NCBI RefSeq assembly: GCF_022347765.1
Contig: NZ_JAKRFZ010000027.1
Location: 1 to 54,832 of the forward strand
Source of the DNA: Pseudoalteromonas sp. OOF1S-7
Lineage (GTDB): Bacteria; Pseudomonadota; Gammaproteobacteria; Enterobacterales; Alteromonadaceae
Direction of reading: 5' to 3'
DNA: 54,832 nt
Notes under the pieces: generated by a model
Told to the model about the DNA's origin: nothing
Seen by the model: only the letters and a program-made list of their open reading frames with translations
The model's database searches: none
Shown here: in pieces, positions 1 through 9,545 of the stretch
How positions within the stretch are numbered: the stretch's first letter is position 1
Layout of the letters: every line of letters begins with the position of its first letter
Position numbers and translations under genes: made by a program

Positions 1-2
1 TA

Positions 3-3000
3 GCAGCTAAGCAGGCACAAGGCACTATGGTCGCAGAGCGAATAGTTGCGCAGCCACGCCCGGCGGATGGCCGCATGGTGGCATCCTTTGCACAGCAACG
101 ACTGTGGTTTATCGACCGCTTACAGGGCGGCTCGGCGCAATACAATATGCCGGCGGCGTTTGAAGTGCGCGGTGCGCTGGACCTGAATGCGGTCGAGGCG
201 GCGCTGAACACCATCGTTGCTCGTCACGAAGTACTGCGCAGTGTCTATCGGGACGGCGACTCGGGAACAGAGCAGGTGATCCAGACTGACCCGCGCTTTA
301 CGCTGGATTATCAAGACATCAGTACGCTGGACGCTACGACGCAGCAGCAGACGCTCACTGACACGATCCAGCGCTTACAGTCACAACCGTTTGACCTGAG
401 CAGGGACCTGATGATCCGGGCTGCGTATATAGATACGGGTGCCGATTCCGAGCATGCGTCTGTGTTACTGTTTAATATCCATCATATCGCTTCTGACGGG
501 TGGTCGTTGCAGGTGCTGATGAAAGAGTTTGTACAGCTTTATCGGGCCTTCAACCAAAAACAACCTGACCCGCTGACTCCGTTACCGATTCAGTACGCTG
601 ATTATGCCCACTGGCAACATAGCTACCTGAGCGGCGCGGTTCTGGAGCGCCAGTTAACCTACTGGAATGAGCAATTATCTGATCTGCCTCCGGTACACAG
701 CCTGCCGCTGGACCACCCGCGTCCGCAGATCAAGCAGCATGTCGGGGATCTGGTACAGGGTAATCTGGATAGTGATGTCGCGGCTGGGTTGGCTGAGCTG
801 GCTCAATCGCAGGGACTGACCTCCTTTATGCTATTACACAGCGCGCTTTCATTATTGCTGAGCAGGCACAGTAACAGCAAAGACGTGGTGATAGGCACAC
901 CGGTTGCGAATCGCACACAGACTGAGCTTGAGTCTTTAATCGGCTTTTTTGTCAATACCCTGGTGCTGAGAGTGAGCACGGCTCAGCCCGACATAACGCG
1001 TTACTTAGAGCATGTTAAAGCGGTGCATCTTGGCGCACAGTCGCATCAGGACGTACCGTTTGAGCAGCTGGTCGAGCGCTTAAATGTGCCCAGAAGTACA
1101 GCACATTCGCCACTATTTCAAATTATGCTCACCACGCAGACTGATTATGGCCTTGATGATCAGGCCACTGAGCAGGGGGAGCTGGACCTGAACGGGGCTG
1201 CACTGACTATGCGTGGCGCAGCACAGACCGTGGCCAAATTCGATATTGAAGTCAACATGAGTACGTCAGTGCAGGGGGTTGCGATTAACTGGGTGTATGA
1301 CAAAGCCTTGTTTACGCATGCGCACATCAGTACGCTAAATCGCCATCTGATGCAGATATTAACTCAGCTATCACAGCTGCAATCCACGTCGGTGCCGTTA
1401 AGCAGCATCGCGTTGCTATCCGCACAGGAGCGAACGCACTTACTTGAGACACTCAATCCGGCACCGGTTGATTATGACACTACGCTGACGATGGCGCAGT
1501 GGATTGAACGTCAGGTCGCTAAAACCCCGACGCAAACCGCGCTATGTTACGAAGGGCAGACACTGAGCTATCAGTCTCTCAATGATAAAGCGAACCAGCT
1601 GGCCAGGCACCTGCGTGCGGCGCATCAGGTTGTTCCCGGCACTCTGGTGGGTGTGTGCATGACCCGCTCCCTGGAAATGGTGATCGGCATACTGGCCATA
1701 CTGAAAGCCGGTGGTGCCTATGTACCGCTTGACCCGACACTGCCAGAAACACGTCTGGACTATATGCTGGCACACGCAGGTATTACGAGCATCTTGACGC
1801 AAAGTGACCATCAGCTTAAGTGCCTGGAAAATAAAGAAAATGTGCCTGCACTGATCCTGATGGATGGATACGCGCAGGACGCGACACGTTTTGAACACTA
1901 TGCAACGCAGGACCTGAGTCCGCAGGAAACCGGGCTGAGTGCTCAGGATATGGCCTATATGATTTATACCTCAGGGTCGACGGGTAAGCCAAAGGGAGTA
2001 TTAGTCAGCCATCAGGCTTTGGTGAACCGGGTTGACTGGATGGATAAGCAGTACGGGTGTGATAGCCACGATGTTATTTTGCAAAAAACACCATTTGGTT
2101 TTGATGTCTCTGTGTGGGAGTTTATGTGGCCGTTGTGCCGGGGCGCTCAGATGGTACTGGCGCGACCTGAGGGACATAAAGATCCACAATATCTGTGTCA
2201 GTTAATTCGCCAAAGCGGTGTGACCAAGCTGCACTTTGTTCCTTCCATGCTGGGCATCATGCTGGATTATGGTGTGCTGGCACAGTGCACCAGTATTCGT
2301 CAGGTATTCTGTAGCGGGGAGGCGTTACAGGTTAAGCAGGTACAGGGCTTCAGAGCCAGTTTGCCTGAGGCACAATTACACAATCTCTATGGGCCAACCG
2401 AAGCGGCAATTGATGTCAGCTACTGGGATTGCTCGCAGCCAATCAGCACCACAGTACCCATAGGTAAACCTATTCAGAACATCCAGCTGTTGATCCTCGA
2501 TGATGAATTGCAGCTGGTGCCCTTTGGCAGTGCCGGAGAGTTGTTTATCGGCGGAGATGGTCTGGCCTGGGGATACCATAACCAGCCAGAGCTGACTGCT
2601 GAGCGGTTCGTTACCAATCCCTACCAGAACGAAATGGGCGGGCGGGCCAGTGCCCGATTGTACCGAACCGGTGATTTAGTGCGTTATCTCGATAACGGCG
2701 ATATTGAGTATCTCGGGCGCAGTGATGATCAGATAAAGATCAATGGACTACGCATCGAGCTGGGAGAAATAGAAAGCGTTTTACTGGCACAACCAGAAGT
2801 GGATTCAGCCCTGGTTACCACCATTGAGCTGGACCAGGCTACCCCGACTCTGGTGGCCTATTTTAAAAGCACGCTAAGTGCCACGGAGCTGGATGAAGCA
2901 CAGCTGACAGCGCAGTTACAGGAGTGCCTGAGCCAGAGTTTACCGGCCTATATGGTGCCGACGCTGTTGTGCCATGTTTCACCCTGGCCTGTGACCGCAA

Positions 3001-4049
3001 ATGGCAAAGTTGATCGGCGCGCTCTGCCAACGCCAGCGCGCAAAAACGTGGTAGCACGCGCGCCACAAACGGACATGGAAAAGCAGCTGGCGACCTTGTG
3101 GCAGCAGGTACTGCAGTGCCCGACTCAGACAATTTATAAAGAGAGTGACTTTTTTGCGCTCGGGGGCAGTTCACTGAAACTGATCACGCTGGCGATGTTG
3201 ATTGAAAAATCGTTCGCCTGTGCAGTGGCGCTGGAGCAGTTGTTTAAAACAACGCAGCTGGCAGCTCAGGCAGATCTTATTGCAGCGGGCGGCACCGAAC
3301 AGGCGACGCCACAGCTGAAACCTTTAAACAACAGCGCCGATGCGGCATTCACTGTGTTGTGTTTGCCGGGCGCGGCCGACCTGGCGCGCAGCTTTACGCC
3401 GCTAGCTCAAGCCCTGGAGGGAGAAGGGGCGGTCTATGGCTATGAACACTTGCCTGAACACGCAGCAGCCTTAAGCATTCAGGCGTATGCAAATGAATAT
3501 TGCACGCATATTCGCAGCCATTTTATGCAGCCACTGAAAGCAGGGCGCCTGGTGCTATTAGGTCACTCTATGGGTGGACTATTGGCGGCTGAGATCAGCA
3601 AGCAACTGGCATCGTACTCGCCTGCGCTGACCATATTGCTGGACAGCTATATAGCCTGTTCCGATGTCAGTGAGACCAACACAGAGCAGGCTCTACAGGC
3701 ACTGATTAAACAGCTGGCGATCCCCGCTGGTTTTGCCGAGCAGTTTGAACGTCTGATGCTACGTCACACCAGTCTGGCCAAAGGCTATCAGCTGACGAGC
3801 GAAGTGGCACAGCGTTGCTTCCTGATTGGTGCCCGGGCAAACCCCAGCTGGACCGAAACCTATCAGATATTTTTGAGAGATAAATTACAGCTGCCTCACA
3901 GCAGTGTGACCGGCGATCACTATTCAATATTGTGGCAGGAAAACAGCAAAGAACTTGCTGCCCAGATAAAACAGCAGATTGATCAGCGGATTGGCAAACA
4001 ACAGTTACAACAAGAGAGATTTGAAGATGACAGTGTTAGAGAAGTATAG
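3..4049 (+). CDS. Nonribosomal peptide synthetase, terminal module C-A-T-TE (5' partial)
   Basis: The frame is open to the left edge, so this is the C-terminal part of a larger synthetase; the ATG at 27 is probably internal. Numbering from that ATG, a condensation domain comes first (SFAQQRLWF motif, HHIASDGWS near residue 151). An adenylation domain follows (YTSGSTGKPKG near 646, NLYGPTEAA, YRTGDLVRY, NGKVDRRALP), then a carrier domain (FFALGGSSLK near 1041) and a type I thioesterase (GHSMGG near 1178, GDHYS near 1296). Reading the specificity pocket by eye against EntF gives D-V-W-H-F-S-L-I-D-K, one conservative change from the EntF serine code, so serine is the predicted last residue. The thioesterase implies that this module releases the peptide, by hydrolysis or cyclisation. 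The downstream oxygenase overlaps it and an exporter follows, as in a biosynthetic operon. Domain calls are firm; the product is unknown. Confidence 0.95.
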   Translation, partial: AAKQAQGTMVAERIVAQPRPADGRMVASFAQQRLWFIDRLQGGSAQYNMPAAFEVRGALDLNAVEAALNTIVARHEVLRSVYRDGDSGTEQVIQTDPRFTLDYQDISTLDATTQQQTLTDTIQRLQSQPFDLSRDLMIRAAYIDTGADSEHASVLLFNIHHIASDGWSLQVLMKEFVQLYRAFNQKQPDPLTPLPIQYADYAHWQHSYLSGAVLERQLTYWNEQLSDLPPVHSLPLDHPRPQIKQHVGDLVQGNLDSDVAAGLAELAQSQGLTSFMLLHSALSLLLSRHSNSKDVVIGTPVANRTQTELESLIGFFVNTLVLRVSTAQPDITRYLEHVKAVHLGAQSHQDVPFEQLVERLNVPRSTAHSPLFQIMLTTQTDYGLDDQATEQGELDLNGAALTMRGAAQTVAKFDIEVNMSTSVQGVAINWVYDKALFTHAHISTLNRHLMQILTQLSQLQSTSVPLSSIALLSAQERTHLLETLNPAPVDYDTTLTMAQWIERQVAKTPTQTALCYEGQTLSYQSLNDKANQLARHLRAAHQVVPGTLVGVCMTRSLEMVIGILAILKAGGAYVPLDPTLPETRLDYMLAHAGITSILTQSDHQLKCLENKENVPALILMDGYAQDATRFEHYATQDLSPQETGLSAQDMAYMIYTSGSTGKPKGVLVSHQALVNRVDWMDKQYGCDSHDVILQKTPFGFDVSVWEFMWPLCRGAQMVLARPEGHKDPQYLCQLIRQSGVTKLHFVPSMLGIMLDYGVLAQCTSIRQVFCSGEALQVKQVQGFRASLPEAQLHNLYGPTEAAIDVSYWDCSQPISTTVPIGKPIQNIQLLILDDELQLVPFGSAGELFIGGDGLAWGYHNQPELTAERFVTNPYQNEMGGRASARLYRTGDLVRYLDNGDIEYLGRSDDQIKINGLRIELGEIESVLLAQPEVDSALVTTIELDQATPTLVAYFKSTLSATELDEAQLTAQLQECLSQSLPAYMVPTLLCHVSPWPVTANGKVDRRALPTPARKNVVARAPQTDMEKQLATLWQQVLQCPTQTIYKESDFFALGGSSLKLITLAMLIEKSFACAVALEQLFKTTQLAAQADLIAAGGTEQATPQLKPLNNSADAAFTVLCLPGAADLARSFTPLAQALEGEGAVYGYEHLPEHAAALSIQAYANEYCTHIRSHFMQPLKAGRLVLLGHSMGGLLAAEISKQLASYSPALTILLDSYIACSDVSETNTEQALQALIKQLAIPAGFAEQFERLMLRHTSLAKGYQLTSEVAQRCFLIGARANPSWTETYQIFLRDKLQLPHSSVTGDHYSILWQENSKELAAQIKQQIDQRIGKQQLQQERFEDDSVREV

Positions 4050-4998
4050 CGTGGAGGATTTACAGTCAGTAAAGGGCATGCCTCTGCTACTGGAGGTTGC
4101 CCTGGACGGGCAAAGAGCCACTCACTGGGCGGCGGAGTATGGGGCACAAATAGATGCCTTGCTCGATGCCAATGGTGCGATATTGTTGCGTGGTCTCAAT
4201 ATCATGAGCAGTAAACAATTCGGTCAGGTATTAAGTACCCTGTTTGATGCTGAACTGTTGAATTATTCCTATCGCTCAACGCCGCGTACTGAGTTGAAGG
4301 GCAACGTCTACACGGCAACGGAATATCACCCGGATGAAGTGATCCCGCAGCACAATGAGCACGCTTATTCAAACAAGTGGGCGATGCGACTGGGGCTATG
4401 TTGTCTGTTACCCCCGCAGGCCGGAGGTGAAACTCCGATTGCTGACAGCCGCGAAGTCTTTAATCGTATTCCGCGAGAGATCCGCGAAAAGTTTGCCGCG
4501 AAGAAAGTGAAATATGTGCGCAATTACGGTGATATCGACTTGCCATGGAGTGAAGTATTTCAGACCACAGATAAACATGAAGTAGAAAAGTATTGTGTCA
4601 GTAATCAGCTCGATTTTGAGTGGATCGGCGAACATCGCCTGCGCACCTCACAGATCAACCCGGCAATTGCCCGACATCCTAAAACCGGCGAGCAGGTGTG
4701 GTTCAATCAGGCGCATTTGTTCCATGTGTCCTCGTTGGGTGAGGAAACCTGCGCCCAGCTGCTTAGTGCCTGTGGTGAAGGTGGCTTACCACGCAACGCG
4801 TTTTACGGTGATGGTGAGCCACTTGAACCCGACGTGCTGGATATTATTCGTGCAGCTTATGATGACACCACACTGTACACCCCCTGGCAAAAAGGCGACT
4901 TGATGCTGGTAGACAATATGTTGTTTACCCATGGCAGAAGGCCCTTTAGTGGTGATCGCAAAGTACTCGTTGGCATGGCCAGAGAACATGGTTGGTAA
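4027..4998 (+). CDS. TauD/TfdA-superfamily Fe(II)/2-oxoglutarate oxygenase, clavaminate-synthase-like, peptide tailoring
   Basis: The protein has 323 residues when started at ATG 4027, which has AGAGAG eight bases upstream and overlaps the NRPS end by 23 bases; an in-frame ATG at 3979 lies deeper inside the NRPS gene and is less likely. The iron-binding facial triad is visible as H109-x-E111 (in QHNEHAYSN) and H302 (in FTHGRRPF), with R311 nearby as a candidate 2-oxoglutarate ligand. An HxE rather than HxD triad is typical of the clavaminate-synthase-like branch (AsnO, VioC), whose members hydroxylate free or carrier-bound amino acids. Its overlap with the synthetase suggests that it modifies a residue of the peptide. 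Substrate and timing cannot be read from the sequence. Confidence 0.88.
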   Translation: MTVLEKYSVEDLQSVKGMPLLLEVALDGQRATHWAAEYGAQIDALLDANGAILLRGLNIMSSKQFGQVLSTLFDAELLNYSYRSTPRTELKGNVYTATEYHPDEVIPQHNEHAYSNKWAMRLGLCCLLPPQAGGETPIADSREVFNRIPREIREKFAAKKVKYVRNYGDIDLPWSEVFQTTDKHEVEKYCVSNQLDFEWIGEHRLRTSQINPAIARHPKTGEQVWFNQAHLFHVSSLGEETCAQLLSACGEGGLPRNAFYGDGEPLEPDVLDIIRAAYDDTTLYTPWQKGDLMLVDNMLFTHGRRPFSGDRKVLVGMAREHGW

Positions 4999-5095
4999 GC
5001 ACTTGCTGTGCGTGCCCTAAAGCAATAATAAGCAATACCAAAATAACACATAATTTGAATTGGACAGCGGGTCCGGTTCACAGTGGAGAACAGAG

Positions 5096-6355
5096 ATGGA
5101 CATTACCATTGAAGAGCAAAAGAAGTTTAACTGGCGGTACGTCAAAATTGCGCTGGCCGCGGTGGTGATCATGGCTTGTGCCTGGTGGCTTAAAAGCTAT
5201 TTTGGACAGGCAACCGCCCTGGTTGACAGTACCGATGTGCGTACGGCAAAAGTGCAAACCGGGCAGTTCCAGGTGAGTGTCAGAGGCATGGGGGTACTTA
5301 AACCCAAAGAAGTGATCTGGGTGGCGTCGGAAGTGGCCGGGCGGGTAGAGAAAGTCTTTGTAAAGGCCGGTGCGGTGGTTGAAAAAGGACAGCCCATCGT
5401 CAAACTCAATAACCCTAAACTGTCGCTGGTACTGGCGAATGCGCAAGCCAAGCTGGAAAAAACCATTGCCGAAAATACCGCCCAGTATGCTCAATTCGAA
5501 TCTGACTTGCTGGACGCAGAGGCAGCGGTAAAGCGGGCTAAAATGACACACCAGGGCAATGAGCTGGAGCTGAATGCGCAGCGCAAACTGCGTGAGATGG
5601 GCAACAGCAGTGTGTCACAGATTAAGTTCAAGCGTACCGAATTTACAGTACAAAGCAGCAAGCTGGATCACGAACTACAGAAGCAGCGACTGGAAAAATT
5701 AAAGCTCAATATTGAAGCGCAGAAGCAGGCCCACAAAGCACAGCAGCAGACCCTGCAACAAGAACTGGCCAGAGCTCAGGAGCAGCTTGATAACCTGTAT
5801 GTACGTGCCGCAATGGATGGCGTGCTACAAAGCATGGATCTGGAATTGGGTCAGGATGTCGCAGAAGGCGGCAGTGTTGGCAAAATCGCCAATCCGCGCA
5901 GTTTGATCGCAGAAATAGATGTGCAGGAGTTACAAATCAAGGATGTCACACCCGGGTTAGCGGTCACCATAGATACGCGCAAATCTCAGATCCAGGGCGT
6001 TGTATCACGCGTCAGCCCTCAGGTTGAAAAGGGCCTGGTTGCGGTGGAAGTGGATCTGATAGATACCCTGCCCAGTGAAGCAAGGCCTGAACTGTCAATT
6101 GAAGGGGTGATTAATATCACCGACAAACCCAATACTTTGTTCGTTGCCAAGCCCGCGTTTGCCGAAGAATATCAAAGTGCCAAGCTCTTTAAAGTGGATC
6201 GTAAAGGCAATATTGCGCAGGCCGTGCAGGTCAGATTTGGACAAAGTTCTGTGAATTTTATCGAGATTACTGAGGGCCTGAATAACGGTGATACCGTAAT
6301 TATTTCCGCCACCGACAACTTTGCTAATAACGAAAAAATATTTTTACATAATTAG
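5096..6355 (+). CDS. HlyD/MacA-family periplasmic adaptor of an ABC exporter
   Basis: The protein has 419 residues. The start at ATG 5096 is chosen over an upstream in-frame codon at 5060 because GGAGA (5085-5089) sits at the right distance. A short cytoplasmic N terminus is followed by one membrane helix (about residues 15-32). A lipoyl/barrel-sandwich half then contains the VFVKAGAVVEKGQPI motif, followed by a long coiled-coil hairpin rich in Gln, Glu and Lys (about 110-240) and a beta-barrel region. The next two genes encode an ATPase and a MacB-like permease, so the three form a MacAB-type efflux unit spanning the periplasm. No outer-membrane factor gene is present here, so a TolC-like protein encoded elsewhere is presumably used. 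The likely cargo is the NRPS product. Confidence 0.88.
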   Translation: MDITIEEQKKFNWRYVKIALAAVVIMACAWWLKSYFGQATALVDSTDVRTAKVQTGQFQVSVRGMGVLKPKEVIWVASEVAGRVEKVFVKAGAVVEKGQPIVKLNNPKLSLVLANAQAKLEKTIAENTAQYAQFESDLLDAEAAVKRAKMTHQGNELELNAQRKLREMGNSSVSQIKFKRTEFTVQSSKLDHELQKQRLEKLKLNIEAQKQAHKAQQQTLQQELARAQEQLDNLYVRAAMDGVLQSMDLELGQDVAEGGSVGKIANPRSLIAEIDVQELQIKDVTPGLAVTIDTRKSQIQGVVSRVSPQVEKGLVAVEVDLIDTLPSEARPELSIEGVINITDKPNTLFVAKPAFAEEYQSAKLFKVDRKGNIAQAVQVRFGQSSVNFIEITEGLNNGDTVIISATDNFANNEKIFLHN

Positions 6356-6364
6356 GACAGCACA

Positions 6365-7072
6365 ATGAGCAACATACTAGAACTTAAGAATATCAGTAAA
6401 TATTTTCAGTTCGACGAGCTGAAAACGATGGCTTTATCAGACATTAGCTTCTCAGTGAAAGGAGGAGAATATGTCTCAATAAATGGGCCTTCGGGGTGTG
6501 GAAAATCCACCTTACTGTCTATTTTGGGGATGCTGGATACGCCTTCTGGCGGCCAGTACTTTCTGTCGGGCAATGACGTGTCAAACCTGAGCCGGGATCA
6601 ACGTGCTACCGTACGTTGCAATCATATTGGTTTTGTATTTCAGTCTTTTAACCTGATCAGTGATCTGACCATAGAGGAAAATGTTATTTTACCACTGACT
6701 TACCAGGACAAGTACAATGCTAAAGAAGCGAAAGAAAAAGCCTTGTCGGTGCTTGAGCAGGTTGACATGTTACATCGGGTAAAACACTTTCCGTCTGCGT
6801 TGTCAGGTGGTCAGCAACAACGTATTGCGATTGCCAGAGCACTGGTTAACGATCCCAAACTGATCCTGGCGGACGAACCAACGGGTAATCTGGATTCAAA
6901 AAATGCCGATATCGTACTTCAGCTGTTTGATGATCTACATCAGCAAGGGCGTACCATTTGCATGGTCACGCATGACCCACGATCATCTGCCTGCGCCAGC
7001 CGCAGAATTGATATCTTTGATGGCCAGCTTGTCAGTGATAAACCACTGCCTGAGCTGGCAAAAAGCGCTTGA
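6365..7072 (+). CDS. ABC transporter ATP-binding protein, MacB/LolD type
   Basis: This 235-residue nucleotide-binding subunit has Walker A GPSGCGKST at residues 41-49, signature LSGGQQQR near 147, Walker B LILADEPTG near 165 and the switch histidine in MVTHDP. Length and motifs fit the LolD/MacB/FtsE group, whose members energise FtsX-like permeases. It starts nine bases after the adaptor gene, with AGGA upstream of the ATG, and lies eleven bases before the permease, so the three genes are very likely one transcript. Its specific role in exporting the peptide is inferred from position. Confidence 0.93.
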   Translation: MSNILELKNISKYFQFDELKTMALSDISFSVKGGEYVSINGPSGCGKSTLLSILGMLDTPSGGQYFLSGNDVSNLSRDQRATVRCNHIGFVFQSFNLISDLTIEENVILPLTYQDKYNAKEAKEKALSVLEQVDMLHRVKHFPSALSGGQQQRIAIARALVNDPKLILADEPTGNLDSKNADIVLQLFDDLHQQGRTICMVTHDPRSSACASRRIDIFDGQLVSDKPLPELAKSA

Positions 7073-7083
7073 GGTAAGGGGCT

Positions 7084-9492
7084 ATGGGTTTTTTAATTGA
7101 TATTCGCTATGCCCTCAGGCTGCTAGCGAAAGCACCGAAATTCACCATGCTGGTGACTTTTATACTGACCGCAGGATTGACGATCAGCTTGCTGACTTTC
7201 AACATGGTCTATACCATTTCGTTTAAGCCGTTACAGGGTAAAGACGCCAGCAGCATTGTGACACCACACCTGACAGGCAGTACGCGGGTGCTGACATTTG
7301 AAGACGTCACGCAACTGGGTCAGTCGCAATTTGGCGCGGTGTACGATGAGTATACTTTGCATTACCGTGAAGAAGTACGTATGGACAACCAGGGGCAGGG
7401 CGTCAGTCTGCTCGGTGAAAAGGTGATGCCAAACTTCTTTTCCTTCACCCGGACTGAACCGCTGCTGGGCAGGACTTTTAATCATAACGATGGCGTTGCA
7501 GGCCAGGCACCAGTGGTGGCGTTAAGTTATCATGTCTGGCAAACCGTGTTTGCAGGTCGGGAAACGATCCTTGGCGAGCATATTCGTCTCGCAGGAAAAA
7601 GCTATGAAGTGGTTGCGGTGATGCCCGAAGGCTATAAATTCCCGGTCACTTCTGATCTGTGGTTACCATTGGATCCTAATCAGTTCGCTCAGTTTGACCT
7701 GAAGGACAAACAAGTCAGTGTGCTGGGCCGGCTGCATGACCATGTGTCAGAGGCACAGGCCAATGCGGAACTGGCTGCGGCTCTAACCGCTGTGCGAGAA
7801 AGACGTCTGACGCAAAGTGACCGGGTGCAGTTTATTGCCCCCACAGTCACACACATGAGTTTGCAGCAACAGAACATTGAGGGTATGGGCGCCTTTATCT
7901 TTATCGGGTTGCAAAGCTTTGCGCTGGCGATTTTATTTATGGCCTGTATTAACACAGGTAACTTGCTGTTCTCTCGCTCCATTGAGCGACAGAAAGAAAC
8001 GGCTATCCGTGGTGCCCTGGGCGCTAAAACAACCCGACTGGTACGCCAGCTGGTCTGTGAAGGGGGGTTAATTACCGTACTCGGCGGCACGCTGGCCATT
8101 GTGCTGACAACTATTTTATTATCAGTGCTTAATGGCATTTTGCAGGCAAGTTTAGGTAATGGCATGCCGTTTTGGTGGAACTGGCACCTGGACTGGCAGA
8201 CATTAAGTATGGCAGTACTATTTATTCTGTTTACGTTTTTCTTTGCCTGCGTTTTACCGGCCGTGAAAGCCGCTAAGATGGATATTAATACAGTATTGCG
8301 CGACGGCACCCGAGGTTCGCTGGGCAGAGGCGCAGGTCGTTTGTCGCGTATTATTGTGACTATTCAGGTTGCGATCATTGCTGTACTCATGTTGTCGGGC
8401 AGTCTGGGTAGTTCCGTTATCTTTAATATTACCGATATGGTGACGGCGGAAAACACCCAGGGGCGCTATGCCGCTTATTTTGATCTGGTGGGGGCTGAGT
8501 TTGAACGGCCTGAGCAAAAGGTCAACTTTGTCGAAACCGCCGTGCAGGATCTGGCAAAATTAAGCAGTGTCTCGGAGGCTGATATGATGCAGAACATGGG
8601 GCTGAAAAATGTCCGTATGGATGCGCAGTCACGAGTCCGAGTCGATGTGATGGGGACACTTGGCAAGTTGGCATTCTTTGACCAAACCCTGCTTGAAGGA
8701 CGGGGGATAGATGCCCGAGACAACAGCGAAAACCTGCGTGTTGTCCTTGTCAGCGAGTCGTTTGCCAAGCGTCACTTCAATACTCAGTCTGCGCTGGGTA
8801 AGCAATTAGACATTGAGCTGGACGATAAATATGTCACCCACACTGTCGTAGGTATTGTCAGCGATCGCAGTGGTAACACTCAGGGTATGTATGCCCCCCT
8901 GGCAGAATACGATGAATTGTATGTGTCTTACCTGCAATCGCCATACGAGTGGGTTCAGCTGATCTTTGAGCAACAATCTGGCATGCAGTCTGCCCAGCAG
9001 GACTTCTATACCTGGCTTGGACGCAGTGATTACCAGGATCAGTTCTCCTTTATCGTTGATCTGGAGAAAAATGCCAATCTGTATGCCGATATGCTGGGGA
9101 TCATGTCAAATGGCGTGATTTACTCGGGTGTATTCTCATTATTTCTGGCCCTGATGGGCGTGTATGGGGTATCTGCGGCGTCGGTCAGTATGCGTAGTCA
9201 CGAAATTGGCATTCGTCGTGCACTGGGTGCGAAAGACCACGCGATCACCATCTTGTTTCTAAAACGCAATATGGGTCCATTGCTGATTGGCCTTGGTATT
9301 GGTCTGGTAGTTTATGTGTTGAGCTGCATGGTGTTTGCTTCCATGATAGGGTCTAAGATTGGCCTGGCAACCTATATTGCGATAGCCCTGATAACCAGCA
9401 CCTTGTTGACCAGTATGTTGTTGTTATCCGGTTATGTACCAACGCGGCGTGCTGTTCAGGATGAACCGGTTGCGGCCCTCAGAGCAGAGTAA
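7084..9492 (+). CDS. MacB/FtsX-type ABC permease (fused two-half form)
   Basis: This 802-residue membrane protein has the architecture of double FtsX permeases. An N-terminal helix (about 20-40) precedes a large periplasmic MacB-core domain, three helices around 270-420, a second helix with a second periplasmic domain (about 420-670), and three terminal helices. Each half carries the FtsX signature (RQKETAIRGALGAK; SHEIGIRRALGAK). E. coli MacB is an ATPase-permease with one FtsX set, whereas this is a separate fused permease served by the preceding ATPase, as in many secondary-metabolite exporters. It closes the biosynthetic operon and is followed by a strong hairpin. Efflux of the adjacent NRPS product is inferred. 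Confidence 0.9.
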   Translation: MGFLIDIRYALRLLAKAPKFTMLVTFILTAGLTISLLTFNMVYTISFKPLQGKDASSIVTPHLTGSTRVLTFEDVTQLGQSQFGAVYDEYTLHYREEVRMDNQGQGVSLLGEKVMPNFFSFTRTEPLLGRTFNHNDGVAGQAPVVALSYHVWQTVFAGRETILGEHIRLAGKSYEVVAVMPEGYKFPVTSDLWLPLDPNQFAQFDLKDKQVSVLGRLHDHVSEAQANAELAAALTAVRERRLTQSDRVQFIAPTVTHMSLQQQNIEGMGAFIFIGLQSFALAILFMACINTGNLLFSRSIERQKETAIRGALGAKTTRLVRQLVCEGGLITVLGGTLAIVLTTILLSVLNGILQASLGNGMPFWWNWHLDWQTLSMAVLFILFTFFFACVLPAVKAAKMDINTVLRDGTRGSLGRGAGRLSRIIVTIQVAIIAVLMLSGSLGSSVIFNITDMVTAENTQGRYAAYFDLVGAEFERPEQKVNFVETAVQDLAKLSSVSEADMMQNMGLKNVRMDAQSRVRVDVMGTLGKLAFFDQTLLEGRGIDARDNSENLRVVLVSESFAKRHFNTQSALGKQLDIELDDKYVTHTVVGIVSDRSGNTQGMYAPLAEYDELYVSYLQSPYEWVQLIFEQQSGMQSAQQDFYTWLGRSDYQDQFSFIVDLEKNANLYADMLGIMSNGVIYSGVFSLFLALMGVYGVSAASVSMRSHEIGIRRALGAKDHAITILFLKRNMGPLLIGLGIGLVVYVLSCMVFASMIGSKIGLATYIAIALITSTLLTSMLLLSGYVPTRRAVQDEPVAALRAE

Positions 9493-9496
9493 GCCG

Positions 9497-9531
9497 ATGG
9501 GCCAGGCAGGGGAATGAGGTGCCTGGCCCAT
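9497..9531. terminator. Perfect 12-bp hairpin between convergent genes
   Basis: ATGGGCCAGGCA pairs exactly with TGCCTGGCCCAT across an 11-base loop. It lies between the end of the exporter operon and the end of the oppositely oriented sap operon. It lacks a clear run of T on either side, so it may act as a Rho-assisted or bidirectional transcript end. Confidence 0.6.
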
Positions 9532-9545
9532 GTGTATTGACATAA

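Noticed and set aside
7689..8309. 206-codon open frame antisense to the MacB-like permease
   Set aside because: No ribosome-binding site, cysteine/serine-rich composition typical of a complementary-strand frame, and it lies wholly inside a well-supported gene.
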